Source: Hyphococcus sp.
GTDB lineage: Bacteria > Pseudomonadota > Alphaproteobacteria > Caulobacterales > Parvularculaceae
Assembly (NCBI GenBank): GCA_021776455.1
Contig: JAJFFX010000057.1
Location: 1-64,000 of the forward strand
DNA: 64,000 nt
Direction of reading: 5' to 3'
In this document: positions 1 to 9,020 of the stretch, piece by piece
Layout: each line of letters starts with the position of its first letter
How positions within the stretch are numbered: the first letter of the stretch is position 1
Program-made: the position numbers and the translations under genes
The notes under the pieces: model-generated
Databases searched by the model: none
The model's input: only the letters and a program-made list of their open reading frames with translations
Told to the model about the DNA's origin: nothing

Positions 1-156
1 TATGTTCTGGAAGATCAGAATCAGGTCGGCGTCGATTATGTGATCGAGCTTGGCGGCGGCGTCTCGCCAGAGCATCTGGCGCAGAACATCAACCGCTGGG
101 CGGATGTGATTTCAGCCTTTGTGGCGAAATTTCAGGAAGGCGCCGCCGGGTCATAA
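1..156 (+). CDS. C-terminal end of an unidentified protein (partial)
   Basis: Frame 1 is open from the first base to a TAA at 154-156 and gives about 51 residues, ending ...FQEGAAGS. The codon use (GGC, GCC, CTG, ATC) matches the neighbouring genes, so it reads as the end of a real gene cut by the window edge. The tail has alternating strand/helix character (a VDYVIELGGGVS stretch, then an amphipathic helix with NINRWADVISAFVAKF). This faintly recalls the end of YbjN-type small alpha/beta proteins, but I cannot assign a family. It converges on the next gene with 20 bases between the stops. Confidence 0.6.
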   Translation, partial: YVLEDQNQVGVDYVIELGGGVSPEHLAQNINRWADVISAFVAKFQEGAAGS

Positions 157-176
157 GCGTCGGACGGGCTACGCTC

Positions 177-1151
177 TCACGCGGCGCGATCAAGCAACGC
201 CCTTAAACCTTCCGGCAGGTCTTTTTTCAAAGCCCGCATGCGCTCGATGAGTTGGCGCTCATTAATATCGAAGGCGCCGTCGCGGCCGATGCGGGCGGCG
301 AGCCATGATGCTTCCGCGCCGGTGACTTTTGCCGCTTCTGCAATATCGCCGTCGCGTTGGTCGTTGTAGTCTGCCTCGTCGGATGTGTCCGAATAGGCGT
401 CTTTCAGGGCGGTAAATCCGCCCGACACCATGCGCTTGAAGAAGCCGCCGACATCGACCGTCTGGTCGCGCATCCATGCGTCGCGGCGAAACGCCTCCTC
501 GCGGCTTGGCGCCTTATAACCAAGATGCGCCATCAGATGATTGACGATCCCCTGAACGAAAAGCTCAGTCCAGGCGGGCGTGTCCTGGCTCTTGCCGATG
601 GCGTCATTGATATCGAACAAAAGCTCCGCCTCGCGGCGTGTCACCGCGACATTGCCGTCGCCGCCGGCGGCAAAAAGATAGCGCCGGGTCAGCATGATCT
701 CGACTTTGTCGATCGCTGGGCCATCCGGCTTGCCCAGCACCGCTTGTTTAATCTGTTCACCGACGAATTCGGCCATTTCCGGCGGCGTTTGCGTCGCGGT
801 CTCCATCAACTTGACCAGCAGGCCAAGCTCCAGCCGGTTGGCGCAGCCGTCCCGGGTGACGCGCGCTTTCAATGATTGAAATTCCGCTGTGGTCAGATAG
901 CCTTGTGGGTCTTCTTCGCGCAGATAAAAATCGGCTGCGGCTTCTGCAAAAAACTGCGCCCATTCCGCATCGCCTTCCTGCGCGCGATCGCCAAGCGCAA
1001 ACAACGCATCCAGCTCCTCAGCGCTAACCACGCCGTCGGCGAAAACAGAGCGCCGTAAAAACAAAACTTCGTCGGCGGTGACATAGCCATCCGCGCCAAT
1101 AGCGGCAATCCGGGTTTGCAAGGGCTGGTCGGATTTTTGCTGATCAGACAT
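177..1151 (-). CDS. uncharacterised acidic helical protein with EF-hand/TerB-like repeats
   Basis: The product is 324 aa with no signal peptide or membrane segment, so it is probably cytosolic. It is acidic and almost entirely helical. Asp-Gly turns followed by acidic helices recur along it (GADGYVTADE near residue 18, FADGVVSAEE near 38, TRDGCANRLEL near 100, GRDGAFDINER near 290). That spacing recalls EF-hand-like or TerB-like repeats, but the loops lack a full set of calcium ligands. I do not recognise the family and propose no function. It lies upstream of and co-directional with the DUF6356-like gene, with about 110 bases between them. Confidence 0.8.
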   Translation of the reverse strand: MSDQQKSDQPLQTRIAAIGADGYVTADEVLFLRRSVFADGVVSAEELDALFALGDRAQEGDAEWAQFFAEAAADFYLREEDPQGYLTTAEFQSLKARVTRDGCANRLELGLLVKLMETATQTPPEMAEFVGEQIKQAVLGKPDGPAIDKVEIMLTRRYLFAAGGDGNVAVTRREAELLFDINDAIGKSQDTPAWTELFVQGIVNHLMAHLGYKAPSREEAFRRDAWMRDQTVDVGGFFKRMVSGGFTALKDAYSDTSDEADYNDQRDGDIAEAAKVTGAEASWLAARIGRDGAFDINERQLIERMRALKKDLPEGLRALLDRAA

Positions 1152-1261
1152 TTAATGGAGCTCCCATCCGAAGAACGGTTGGAAGAACATTGGCGTAATC
1201 TGGTTAAGATCAGGGTAAGGCTGTGCGTCTCATTGAAGACGTTTTGCGGATTTTTAGCGGC

Positions 1262-1543
1262 CTACTGCGCGGCGGACATTTCGGTTTTGTCGCGCGCCAG
1301 CGCCGGCATGTCTTCGCCGGCGTCAGCGCATTGGCGGCGGTCGCGATGGGTGACCATGCCGTCATGCAAATCTGCGATGCACTGGCTGCCGGTGCGGACA
1401 AACAAAAACGGAAACAACCCGTGCAGCATGCAAGCGAACCCAGCGCCAAGCATCTTCGCACTGAAGCTGAACGCCATGCCCATATGCTGGAAATAGCTCT
1501 CGCCAACGCTGGCGGGATGTTCAGTAAAGGCGCGTTTGATCAT
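1262..1543 (-). CDS. DUF6356-like small protein
   Basis: The product is 93 aa. It begins MIKRAFTEHPASVGESYF, continues with a Gly/Ala/Met-rich hydrophobic stretch (GAGFACMLHGLFPFLF, about residues 31-48), then a LHDGMV segment. This matches my memory of the DUF6356 family, short alphaproteobacterial proteins with a TEHPxSVGESY start and one hydrophobic helix. Function is unknown. The start is supported by a GGGGA ribosome binding site about 12 bases upstream on the minus strand. It is divergent from the Lrp-type regulator at 1667, so the two may share regulation. Overlapping ORFs in other frames here are shadows. Confidence 0.7.
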   Translation of the reverse strand: MIKRAFTEHPASVGESYFQHMGMAFSFSAKMLGAGFACMLHGLFPFLFVRTGSQCIADLHDGMVTHRDRRQCADAGEDMPALARDKTEMSAAQ

Positions 1544-1630
1544 GGCGATATCGTCCCCTGCCGTTTCACCTGAATATGCGCTGTTTTGTATGAAAATTTT
1601 CTCTATATAAGTGATTAGAAAAACTATTTG

Positions 1631-1667
1631 TTGCGAGTATTTTCTATTTTATGTTAGAATAATAGAA
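1631..1667 (+). promoter_or_regulatory. candidate promoter and operator of the Lrp-type gene
   Basis: A TTGCGA box (1631-1636) and a TAGAAT box (1655-1660) lie 18 bases apart. The start ATG is only six bases after the -10 box and has no Shine-Dalgarno sequence, so the message may be leaderless. An inverted repeat TTCTATT-N12-AATAGAA (1642-1667) overlaps the -10 box and start codon, a sensible place for autorepression. All of this was read by eye. Confidence 0.4.
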
Positions 1668-2125
1668 TGGATAGTATCGATAAGGCCATTTTAGCGCAAT
1701 TACAGCACGATTCAGGGGGCCCTGTTAGTGAAATTGCCGAATCTGTCGGCCTGTCGCCGACCCCATGCTGGCGGCGGATCAAAAAACTTGAGGAGGAGGG
1801 CGTGATCGCCCGGCGCGCGGCGCTGATCGACCCGGCCGCCGTCAACCTTAACCTCACCGCCTTTGTCGCCGTCAAAACCGCCCAGCACAGCGAAAAATGG
1901 CTGCGGGATTTTTCCGAAGCCGTGCGCCGCATCCCCGAGGTTGTGGAGCTGCACAGGATGAGCGGCGACACTGACTATCTGATGAAGCTGGTGTGCCCGG
2001 ATATGGCGCAGTTTGACCGCATCTATAAACAGCTGATCTCGATCGCCGAGTTTTCCGATGTCAGCTCGACCTTCTCGATGGAACGGCTCAAACATACCAC
2101 TGAATTACCGCTTGATTATATCTAG
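1667..2125 (+). CDS. Lrp/AsnC family transcriptional regulator
   Basis: The product is 152 aa, the usual length for Lrp/AsnC regulators. The N-terminal winged helix-turn-helix (about residues 1-62) contains the family signature [19 protein letters not shown] and KLEEEGVI. The rest is the RAM/Lrp ligand-binding and oligomerisation domain, including a [10 protein letters not shown] strand near residue 103. Members sense amino acids or other small molecules and bind DNA as dimers to octamers. The ligand cannot be read from the sequence. The gene is divergent from the DUF6356-like gene, a possible target besides its own promoter. Confidence 0.93.
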   Translation: MDSIDKAILAQLQHDSGGPVSEIAESVGLSPTPCWRRIKKLEEEGVIARRAALIDPAAVNLNLTAFVAVKTAQHSEKWLRDFSEAVRRIPEVVELHRMSGDTDYLMKLVCPDMAQFDRIYKQLISIAEFSDVSSTFSMERLKHTTELPLDYI

Positions 2126-2169
2126 ACGCCGATGGACGGCCAAGCGGCGCTCGCTTATATCCCTCGGCT

Positions 2170-3312
2170 ATGGCCCAATTAGACCTCAGCTCCGGCCCGC
2201 CATCGGCGGCGCTTACAAATCTTGCCGGGTTAACCCGCAGCGAGCTTGGCGCGCTCCTTGGCGAGCGGTTTGGGCTCGACGCAAAAAAAGCCCGCATGCG
2301 CGCCAACCAGCTATGGCGGTGGATCTATGACTTTGGCGCGCGCGACTTTTCCGAGATGAGCAATATCGGCAAGGAGATGCGCGCAGCGCTCGCCGCGCAG
2401 TTTACGCTTGCGCGCCCGAAAGTGATCGAGCGGCAGGTCTCGACGGACGGCACGCGCAAATATCTGCTGGGGTTCGGTCCGGGCATTGAAGTGGAATGTG
2501 TCTTTATCCCGAATGTCGGGCGCACCGGCGCGTTGTGTGTTTCAAGCCAAGTTGGCTGTACGCTTAATTGCACCTTCTGTCATACCGGCACGCAAAAACT
2601 GGTCCGTAATCTGACGGCGGCGGAAATCATCGGCCAGGTTATCGCGGTCAAAGACGACCTTGAAGAATGGCCGTCCGACAAACCTGACCGCCAGCTTTCC
2701 AATGTGGTTTTCATGGGCATGGGCGAGCCGCTTTATAATCTCGACAATGTCGCCAAGGCGATTGAGGTGATTTCCGACGGCGACGGGATTGGCCTGTCGC
2801 GGCGAAGGATTACGGTCTCGACCTCCGGCGTCGTGCCGCAGATGCATGCGCTGGGCGAGGACACATCGGCGATGCTGGCGATCTCGCTGCATGCAACCCA
2901 TGATGCACTGCGCGACGAGCTGGTGCCGATCAACCGAAAATATCCGCTTACGGAGCTTCTGGAGGCGTGCCGGGCCTATCCCGGCGCCTCCAATGCGCGG
3001 CGTATCACTTTTGAATATGTGATGTTGAAGGGCGTCAATGACACAGACGACGAAGCGCGCGAGCTGGTGCGCCTCCTCAAAGGCATTCCAGCGAAGATTA
3101 ACCTCATCCCGTTCAACCCATGGCCGGGGGCGCCTTATGAATGCTCAAGCTGGGAGCGGATTGAAGCCTTTGCCGAAATCGTCAACCGCGCCGGCTACGC
3201 CTCGCCGATCAGAACCCCGCGCGGCCGAGACATTCAGGCGGCTTGCGGGCAATTAAAGTCGGAAAGTGTGAAGAAACGGGCGAGTGAGGTAAGGCGGGAA
3301 GCGGCGGTTTAG
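2170..3312 (+). CDS. rlmN: dual-specificity 23S rRNA A2503 / tRNA A37 C2-methyltransferase RlmN
   Basis: RlmN is a radical-SAM enzyme that methylates C2 of A2503 in 23S rRNA and of A37 in some tRNAs. The product is 380 aa, normal for the family. The [4Fe-4S]-binding CxxxCxxC is present (C130, C134, C137 in GCTLNCTFC). The SAM-binding GMGEPLYN and STSGVVPQM segments follow, and a C-terminal Cys (near 359, AACGQL) matches the residue that is transiently methylated. The start ATG lacks a clear Shine-Dalgarno sequence. The next gene follows after 9 bases with an AGGAGGT site, so the two may be co-transcribed. Confidence 0.97.
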   Translation: MAQLDLSSGPPSAALTNLAGLTRSELGALLGERFGLDAKKARMRANQLWRWIYDFGARDFSEMSNIGKEMRAALAAQFTLARPKVIERQVSTDGTRKYLLGFGPGIEVECVFIPNVGRTGALCVSSQVGCTLNCTFCHTGTQKLVRNLTAAEIIGQVIAVKDDLEEWPSDKPDRQLSNVVFMGMGEPLYNLDNVAKAIEVISDGDGIGLSRRRITVSTSGVVPQMHALGEDTSAMLAISLHATHDALRDELVPINRKYPLTELLEACRAYPGASNARRITFEYVMLKGVNDTDDEARELVRLLKGIPAKINLIPFNPWPGAPYECSSWERIEAFAEIVNRAGYASPIRTPRGRDIQAACGQLKSESVKKRASEVRREAAV

Positions 3313-3321
3313 GAGGTAAAA

Positions 3322-3981
3322 ATGCGAAAGCTTTTCTTGTTTCTGTTGGCGATAATCGTACTCATCCCTGTTGCTTATGCTGCGATTGCGCTTCGTGCGT
3401 ACCCATCGACCGATCCGGTTGTGAATCTTATTGGGCCAGGCAGCACGCCGAGCGTTTGCATAGCGCGCGCAAGGCCACATTTTGAAAGAATGGAAGGCGC
3501 ACTTACGGATATAGCCGAGGCGTTGATTGCCTCTGATGACCTTGTCAATGTTGCCTACAGCTTAGATAGAGATAGAAAGCCATTTCTCTTTGTTGGAACC
3601 AAAAGTGGACGTAAATCGCCGACTCCGGATGAAAATAATTTGTTCATTCCCAAGTACCAATCGGTCGGCGGACTAAATTACTATTTCCCAGGGTTTTTTA
3701 TTAAACAAGATAGCAAAGTGGCGGCCTTAACAATTTCAGCATGCGGTATAACTTCGTTGTACTGGATGAAACTTCGACTGGGACTACAGAATGCACCCCC
3801 GACCAAACCCGCAGCAATAACCGTTGGGTTTATATATTGGCCGCAGGGCATTCCTGATTTTGAAAAGTGTGTCGATCCCGCAATATTGAAGCCTGAAGAG
3901 ATTATGATTTGCGAAATCGCCCTGAATGAAAAATGGAGCTGGTATTCAGAGTGGGTGCTTTATCGACCACTGTCTGAATAG
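3322..3981 (+). CDS. uncharacterised exported or membrane-anchored protein, low GC
   Basis: The product is 219 aa. It opens with a signal peptide or anchor (MRKLFLFLLAIIVLIPVAYA) and the remainder would lie in the periplasm. Four cysteines (CIARAR, ACGIT, EKCVD, MICEI) could form disulfides. I recognise no family. A very good AGGAGGT site lies just before the ATG, 9 bases after the rlmN stop. A 120-base sample (3541-3660) is about 40% GC by hand count, well below the neighbouring genes, and codon use includes AGA, TTA and ATA. This suggests recent acquisition. It lies between rlmN and arfB but nothing ties it to translation. Confidence 0.82.
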   Translation: MRKLFLFLLAIIVLIPVAYAAIALRAYPSTDPVVNLIGPGSTPSVCIARARPHFERMEGALTDIAEALIASDDLVNVAYSLDRDRKPFLFVGTKSGRKSPTPDENNLFIPKYQSVGGLNYYFPGFFIKQDSKVAALTISACGITSLYWMKLRLGLQNAPPTKPAAITVGFIYWPQGIPDFEKCVDPAILKPEEIMICEIALNEKWSWYSEWVLYRPLSE

Positions 3982-4049
3982 TTATTGGGGCAGATTAGAT
4001 TTTCACTCATCCATGATTCCGCCGGGATCAGCGGGCGTAGGAACGCATC

Positions 4050-4475
4050 ATGAAGATTGCCGCCGCAATAAACATCGAAATCCCCGACTGGGAACTCACC
4101 GAGACATTCATCCGCGCATCGGGTCCCGGCGGGCAGAATGTCAATAAGGTTGAGACCGCGGTGCAGTTGCGTTTTGATGCGCTGGCCTCGCCTTCGCTTG
4201 ATGATGCGGTGAAAGTGCGGCTTCGCACCATCGCCGGGCGGCGGATGACCAAGGACGGCGTTATCATTATTGAGGCGAAACGCTTCCGCGCGCGCGAGCG
4301 CAACCGGGTGGATGCGCGCGCCCGGCTTGCCGCTTTGATCGAGCGCGCCGCCGCGCCGCCAAAAAAACGCAAACCCACCCGCACGCCGCCATCGCAAAAG
4401 CGCAAGCGCCTTGAAAACAAACGCCGCCGCGGCGAGGCCAAGGAAAAAAGGAAACGCCCGGGCGCCGACAGTTAG
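4050..4475 (+). CDS. arfB: alternative ribosome-rescue peptidyl-tRNA hydrolase ArfB
   Basis: ArfB (YaeJ) releases nascent chains from ribosomes stalled on truncated mRNA. The product is 141 aa. The catalytic GGQ lies at residues 27-29 in SGPGGQNVNKVETAV, and the protein lacks the codon-recognition domains of class I release factors. The C-terminal tail is strongly basic (KRKRLENKRRRGEAKEKRKR), as in ArfB, where it inserts in the empty mRNA channel. It complements or replaces tmRNA-based rescue. The overlapping 4411-4794 ORF is not a gene. Confidence 0.95.
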   Translation: MKIAAAINIEIPDWELTETFIRASGPGGQNVNKVETAVQLRFDALASPSLDDAVKVRLRTIAGRRMTKDGVIIIEAKRFRARERNRVDARARLAALIERAAAPPKKRKPTRTPPSQKRKRLENKRRRGEAKEKRKRPGADS

Positions 4476-4516
4476 CGCATCGGGTGATTATTTAAATTCA
4501 GACCCAAATCCACTTC

Positions 4517-4643
4517 CCGCTCATCCCCGCGCCCGCGCGCGAATGCGCGCAGTTATGTTAGACCGCCTTCGCGGTCGGGTGGGGATCCAGAGTCATATCC
4601 GGTGCGTGTTTTTCTGGATCCCCGCTTTCGCGGGGATGAGCGG
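4517..4643. repeat. nested palindromic intergenic repeat element
   Basis: The ends are perfect 15-base inverted copies: CCGCTCATCCCCGCG at 4517-4531 and CGCGGGGATGAGCGG at 4629-4643. Inside, GGGGATCCAG (4581-4590) pairs with CTGGATCCCC (4614-4623), and GACCGCCTTCGCGGTC (4561-4576) is a separate hairpin. The whole 127 bases could fold into a branched stem. It resembles the dispersed 'ggatccccgc..cgcggggatga' elements common between alphaproteobacterial genes. I saw no second copy in this window. The rest of the 4476-4794 gap holds no gene I can support. Confidence 0.75.
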
Positions 4644-4794
4644 AATGTTGGCATGCGGCTCAGAGTTATCCCCCGATGCTCTAGCCTATCACGTTACGCA
4701 GAAGTCACGTTTGCGTGGCGGCGCATCATGCTACGAAGCGTTATCGCGTTGCGCCGTCGACACGCGAAGGCGTCGCGCTAGGCAGGGAGAATAA

Positions 4795-5367
4795 ATGATG
4801 TTTCAACGGATGATTATTGCCGGCGCCTTTGTTTTGCTGATTGCTGGCGCCTCGGCGGAAGAGCAAAAGCCACTTACGGAAAATCAGGCCAAGCGCTTTG
4901 TCGCTAGCCTGGAGAGTGTTGACAGTATGCGCGACAGGCTTGAGGCGGAAGGCAAGATTGACAATATCGAGATTGCCACAAAGCCAAAACCAGCCGAGGC
5001 GTTCAGGCCCTATTCAAAGGCGGTTACCGCGCTCAAAGATAAATATCCCGCAGATCATGCGCGTCTTGCCAAGATTGTTAAGACCCACGGATTTTCCGCC
5101 AAGGACTGGGGCGATGCGGGCGACCGCGTGATGATCGCCTATATGGCGCTCAAAATGCAGGACGAAGATCCGCGCACGATGCAGATGATGGGATCGATGG
5201 ACAAATCCATGCTCGATATGGTCCCGCCGGAAATGCGCGCGCAACTGGAAAGCACCTTTGCGATGATGGAGGCGGTGAAAAACGTACCCGAAGCGGACAA
5301 AATCGCGGTCGCATCGGTGAAAGGCGACCTTGACGCTTATATGGACAAGAACGCTGAGGCCGACTGA
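4795..5367 (+). CDS. uncharacterised exported protein
   Basis: The product is 190 aa. A signal peptide (MMFQRMIIAGAFVLLIAGASA) ends at an Ala-Ser-Ala site, leaving a helical mature protein rich in Lys, Asp and Met that should be periplasmic. The middle contains a run of methionines (TMQMMGSMDKSMLDM, about residues 122-136). I recognise no family. GGGAGA stands about 5 bases before the tandem ATGATG, so either Met may be used. It lies 91 bases upstream of trpA, where trpB is found in many relatives. Confidence 0.8.
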   Translation: MMFQRMIIAGAFVLLIAGASAEEQKPLTENQAKRFVASLESVDSMRDRLEAEGKIDNIEIATKPKPAEAFRPYSKAVTALKDKYPADHARLAKIVKTHGFSAKDWGDAGDRVMIAYMALKMQDEDPRTMQMMGSMDKSMLDMVPPEMRAQLESTFAMMEAVKNVPEADKIAVASVKGDLDAYMDKNAEAD

Positions 5368-5458
5368 CTGGGCTCGTTCCTGACGCCTGCGCGGGCGAGA
5401 ATCACTGCGCCCTGTTGCATTTCCCGGCGGCTGCGCTAGTCAGGCCGCCGGAGTTCTT

Positions 5459-6316
5459 ATGTCCCGGATCAAGCCCTGTTTTGAAAAGCTCGGCCGCGAA
5501 AATCGCGCCGCCTTTATCGCGTTCATCATGGCCGGCGACCCCGACATGGACCGCTCGCTTGAGCTTTTGAAAAAACTGCCAGCCGCCGGTGCCGATATCA
5601 TCGAGCTTGGGGTCGCTTTTACCGATCCCATGGCTGATGGACCAGCAATCCAGGCGGCGGGGCGCCGCGCACTCGACGCTGGCCAGACCTTGCGCAAGAC
5701 GCTTGATATGGTGCGTCAGTTCCGCGCCGGGGACGATCAAACGCCGATCATTTTGATGGGCTATTACAATCCATTTTATGCTTATGGGGTCGAGGCGTTT
5801 CTTGTGGACGCAAAAAAAGCGGGCGTTGACGGGCTGATTATTGTCGATTTGCCGCCGGAAGAAGATACCGAACTGTGTCTGCCGGCGCGCGCGGCGGGCC
5901 TCGATTTCATTCGTCTGGCAACCCCGACGACGGATGATGCGCGGCTGCCGGATGTGGTTAAAAACACCTCCGGCTTTGTCTATTATGTCTCGGTTGCCGG
6001 CATTACCGGTAAGGGCGTTGGCGCCGGCGGGGCGGTTGAGGCGGCGGTTGCCCGCATTAAAAAGGCGTCAGGACTGCCGGTCGCGGTCGGCTTTGGCGTC
6101 AAAACCCCGGAAAAAGCCGCAGATTTTGCCAGATTTGCTGACGCCGTGGTGGTCGGCTCTGCCCTGGTTGAAGAATTCGCCCGGTCTGGCGAAACTGAGG
6201 CGCATAACGATCAGACCCTTGATGCCGGGGCCAGCCAGGCCGATAGTGGTGTTAACGCGGTATTGAGGCTGGCGACGGATATTTCAGCCGCGGTGCGCGC
6301 TGCGCGTAAGGAGTAA
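5459..6316 (+). CDS. trpA: tryptophan synthase alpha subunit
   Basis: TrpA cleaves indole-3-glycerol phosphate to indole and glyceraldehyde 3-phosphate and passes indole to TrpB. The product is a 285-aa TIM barrel. Both catalytic residues sit at the canonical positions: E49 (ELGVAFTDP) and D60 (MADGPAIQ). The phosphate-binding GFGVKTPE and VVGSALVE loops are present. An insertion of about 20 residues ([19 protein letters not shown]) makes the C-terminal part longer than the E. coli enzyme. The start is preceded by GGAG. accD follows after 11 bases. trpB and trpF are not upstream in the window, which is unusual. Confidence 0.97.
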   Translation: MSRIKPCFEKLGRENRAAFIAFIMAGDPDMDRSLELLKKLPAAGADIIELGVAFTDPMADGPAIQAAGRRALDAGQTLRKTLDMVRQFRAGDDQTPIILMGYYNPFYAYGVEAFLVDAKKAGVDGLIIVDLPPEEDTELCLPARAAGLDFIRLATPTTDDARLPDVVKNTSGFVYYVSVAGITGKGVGAGGAVEAAVARIKKASGLPVAVGFGVKTPEKAADFARFADAVVVGSALVEEFARSGETEAHNDQTLDAGASQADSGVNAVLRLATDISAAVRAARKE

Positions 6317-6327
6317 ATTTTTAAATC

Positions 6328-7269
6328 ATGAATTGGCTTTCCAACATTCCGCCAGGCATTAAAAATATTTTCAAAAAAGAAGATGACGGCAGCAGTACGT
6401 TGTGGACCAAGTGCGGCGGCTGCGGCGAGATGATTTTCCAGCGAGATCTCGATGCCGCCAATCAAGTTTGTCCGTCCTGCAATTATCATTTGCCGCTGAA
6501 GCCTGCAGCGCGTCTCGCGCTGGTTTATGACAATGGCGAATATCAAAAAATTGAAGTGCCCGCATCAGCTCAAGACCCGTTAAAGTTTCGCGACGAAAAG
6601 AAATATACGGACAGGCTGAAAGACAACCGCAAGAAAACCGGCGACCAGGATGCGATGCAGGTGACGGTTGGCGCGATTGACGGCGCGCAGGTTGTTATTG
6701 CGATACAAAATTTTAAATTTATGGGCGGCTCGATGGGGCTGGCTCTTGGCGAGGCGATGTTGAAGGCGGCTGAGGAGGCGATATCGCGCAAGGCGGCGTT
6801 GATTGTTTTTGCAGCCTCCGGCGGCGCGCGCATGCAGGAGGGTATTCTTGCTTTGATGCAGATGCCGCGCACGACCATCGCCGTTCAGATGGTGAAGGAG
6901 GCAGGGCTTCCCTATATCGTTGTCCTCACCCACCCGACCACTGGCGGCGTGACTGCGTCTTACGCTATGTTGGGCGATGTTCATCTGGCCGAACCTGGCG
7001 CGCTGATCGGTTTTGCCGGTGCGCGGGTGATTGAGCAAACGATCCGTGAGAAACTTCCCAAGGGTTTTCAGCGTGCGGAGTTTCTTCAGGAAAAAGGCAT
7101 GGTTGATATGGTCGTCCATCGCCGCGACCTGAAGAATGCGCTGTCAAAACTGGTGCGTGTTCTGATTAAAGAACGCCGCCGCGTAGCTCCGACGGCGACC
7201 GTTGCCGCCCTTGAGCCGCCTAAAGCGCCGCTGCCAGTCCCTACACAGCTCGATAAAGCGGCGGAATAA
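6328..7269 (+). CDS. accD: acetyl-CoA carboxylase carboxyltransferase subunit beta
   Basis: AccD, with AccA, transfers carboxyl from biotin-BCCP to acetyl-CoA to form malonyl-CoA, the first step of fatty acid synthesis. The product is 313 aa. The N-terminal zinc ribbon has four cysteines (C29, C32, C48, C51). The crotonase-like fold carries the [10 protein letters not shown] and [11 protein letters not shown] signatures. The C-terminal tail (about 20 residues, Pro/Ala rich) is variable. AAGGAG lies 15 bases before the ATG. The trpA-accD-folC order is common in alphaproteobacteria and suggests co-transcription. Confidence 0.97.
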   Translation: MNWLSNIPPGIKNIFKKEDDGSSTLWTKCGGCGEMIFQRDLDAANQVCPSCNYHLPLKPAARLALVYDNGEYQKIEVPASAQDPLKFRDEKKYTDRLKDNRKKTGDQDAMQVTVGAIDGAQVVIAIQNFKFMGGSMGLALGEAMLKAAEEAISRKAALIVFAASGGARMQEGILALMQMPRTTIAVQMVKEAGLPYIVVLTHPTTGGVTASYAMLGDVHLAEPGALIGFAGARVIEQTIREKLPKGFQRAEFLQEKGMVDMVVHRRDLKNALSKLVRVLIKERRRVAPTATVAALEPPKAPLPVPTQLDKAAE

Positions 7270-7297
7270 AAGCGCCCGCAACAGGAAGTCTGACGCC

Positions 7298-8599
7298 TTG
7301 AGCGATATTGAAACGGTTCTGGCGCGTGTCGCCGCCAGGCGGCCACGGCTTATCGATCTCTCGCTTGACCGCGTGCACACGGTGCTGGCGCGTCTTGGCG
7401 ATCCGCACAAAAAACTTCCCCCCGTCATCCATGTCGCCGGCACAAACGGCAAGGGTTCGACGATTGCTTTTTTACGGGCAATGTTAGAAGCGGCAGGAAA
7501 ACCTGTCCATGTCTATACATCGCCGCATCTGGTGCGGTTTAACGAACGCATCGTGCTGGGCGGCGCTGAAATCTCCGACGTAAAACTAATCGACGCGCTT
7601 GAGCGTTGCGATGGCGCGGCTGGCGATGACAAGCTCACCTATTTTGAAACCACGACTTGCGCTGCATTTCTCGCCTTCTCCGAGACGCCGGCGGATTGTC
7701 TGCTTCTTGAAGTCGGCCTTGGCGGCCGCCTTGACGCCACCAATGTGATCGATCAGCCCATTGCGACGGTGGTGAGCCCGGTGGCGCTCGATCATGAACA
7801 CTTTCTCGGCGACACTATCGCGCTTGTTGCAATGGAAAAAGCAGGCATCTTCCGGCGTAGCGCACCGGCGGTGATCGGCGTGCAGACGCCAGAGGCGATG
7901 GCGGTTTTGCAGGCGCGCGCAGAAGAGACCGGCGCGACGGTTTTTGCCTTCGGCCAGCAATGGAGTTGTCATAGCGAGCACGGCCGGTTGATCTATCAAG
8001 ATGAAAACGGCCTTTGCGACCTTGCCGCGCCGCGCCTTGTCGGCGCCCATCAGTTTGAGAACGCCGGTCTTGCGGTCGCTGCGATGCGGGCTGCAAATCT
8101 TGGGGCTAGCGATGATGATATTTCCAAAGGGCTCGCCGCCGCCAAGTGGCCGGCGCGGATGCAACGCCTCACCGCAGGACCGCTGGTTGATCTGGCGCGA
8201 GAGATACTCGGCGCGGCGCCGGAGATATGGCTTGATGGCGGGCATAACCCTCATGCCGGCCATGCGATTGCGCAGGCGATCGCCGATATTGAACAACGCA
8301 GCCCCAAACCGCTGGTGATGATTTCCGGAATGCAGGCCAACAAAGACGCGGTCGGCTATTTTGCGCCTTTCGCCGGGCTGGCGGCGTCGATGTTTGCGGT
8401 TGCCGCACGCCAGGACGGCGTTGCGACGGCCGAGGAGGCGGAGGCCGCCGCCAACGCCGCCGGGCTTAACGCGAAGGCGTGCACCTCGCTTGAAGAGGCG
8501 ATGCGGCTGGCGTTAGCGGGTAAAAAAAAGGAACCGCCGAGAATTCTTCTCAGCGGCTCATTATATCTTGCCGGCGAAATTCTTCGCGATCATCGATGA
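7298..8599 (+). CDS. folC: bifunctional dihydrofolate/folylpolyglutamate synthase
   Basis: FolC joins glutamate to dihydropteroate and extends the polyglutamate tail of folates, using ATP. The ATP-binding loop HVAGTNGKGST and the Mur-ligase-like GLGGRLDATN and SPVALDHEHFLG motifs are present. The ORF track opens at 7202 inside accD. I prefer the TTG at 7298, which has AGGAAG about 9 bases upstream and removes a basic, non-homologous 32-residue head, leaving 433 aa. The stop is 5 bases from the convergent trxA stop. Confidence 0.93.
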   Translation: MSDIETVLARVAARRPRLIDLSLDRVHTVLARLGDPHKKLPPVIHVAGTNGKGSTIAFLRAMLEAAGKPVHVYTSPHLVRFNERIVLGGAEISDVKLIDALERCDGAAGDDKLTYFETTTCAAFLAFSETPADCLLLEVGLGGRLDATNVIDQPIATVVSPVALDHEHFLGDTIALVAMEKAGIFRRSAPAVIGVQTPEAMAVLQARAEETGATVFAFGQQWSCHSEHGRLIYQDENGLCDLAAPRLVGAHQFENAGLAVAAMRAANLGASDDDISKGLAAAKWPARMQRLTAGPLVDLAREILGAAPEIWLDGGHNPHAGHAIAQAIADIEQRSPKPLVMISGMQANKDAVGYFAPFAGLAASMFAVAARQDGVATAEEAEAAANAAGLNAKACTSLEEAMRLALAGKKKEPPRILLSGSLYLAGEILRDHR

Positions 8600-8604
8600 A
8601 CGGA

Positions 8605-8940
8605 TTAAGCAGCAGCGTCTCTCAGGACGCCGTCAATCCACGCTTTCAGTTGACCTTTCGGTTTGGCGCCAACCTCGGTTGAGACCAGCTCGCCCTTATG
8701 GAAGATCATCAGTGTTGGTATTCCGCGTACGCCGTATTTTCCCGGTGTTTCCGGGTTCTCATCGATATTGACTTTCGCAATTGACAGCTTGCCGGCGTAT
8801 TCGCCGGCAATTTCTTCCAGCGCCGGGCCAATCTGCTTACAAGGGCCGCACCATTCCGCCCAGAAATCGACAAGCACAGGCTCGCCGGATTCTAAAACGT
8901 CGCTCGGAAAACTGGCGTCGGTAACAGGTTTGGTGGCCAT
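8605..8940 (-). CDS. trxA: thioredoxin
   Basis: Thioredoxin is a cytosolic dithiol reductant for ribonucleotide reductase and other enzymes. The product is 111 aa from the chosen start. The active site WCGPC has cysteines at 31 and 34, and the cis-proline segment GIPTLMIF is intact. I chose ATG 8940 rather than 9024 because a CAGGAG site lies about 8 bases upstream, and because the extra 28 residues would run into the upstream addA stop region. It lies downstream of addA with an 80-base gap, an order common in alphaproteobacteria. Confidence 0.95.
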   Translation of the reverse strand: MATKPVTDASFPSDVLESGEPVLVDFWAEWCGPCKQIGPALEEIAGEYAGKLSIAKVNIDENPETPGKYGVRGIPTLMIFHKGELVSTEVGAKPKGQLKAWIDGVLRDAAA

Positions 8941-9020
8941 GGGATTGAACTCCTGATTGGCGGCGTGGGAACGCGGTGGATTGAAACTAGAGGCGAAAGA
9001 TAGGGCTGTGAGCGCGAAGA

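Noticed and set aside
357-875. 172-aa plus-strand ORF over the acidic helical gene
   Set aside because: Antisense shadow; the minus-strand frame has better codon use and a plausible start.
4411-4794. 127-aa plus-strand ORF in the track
   Set aside because: It overlaps arfB in another frame and runs through the palindromic repeat; the product is low-complexity and Arg-rich with no recognisable domain.
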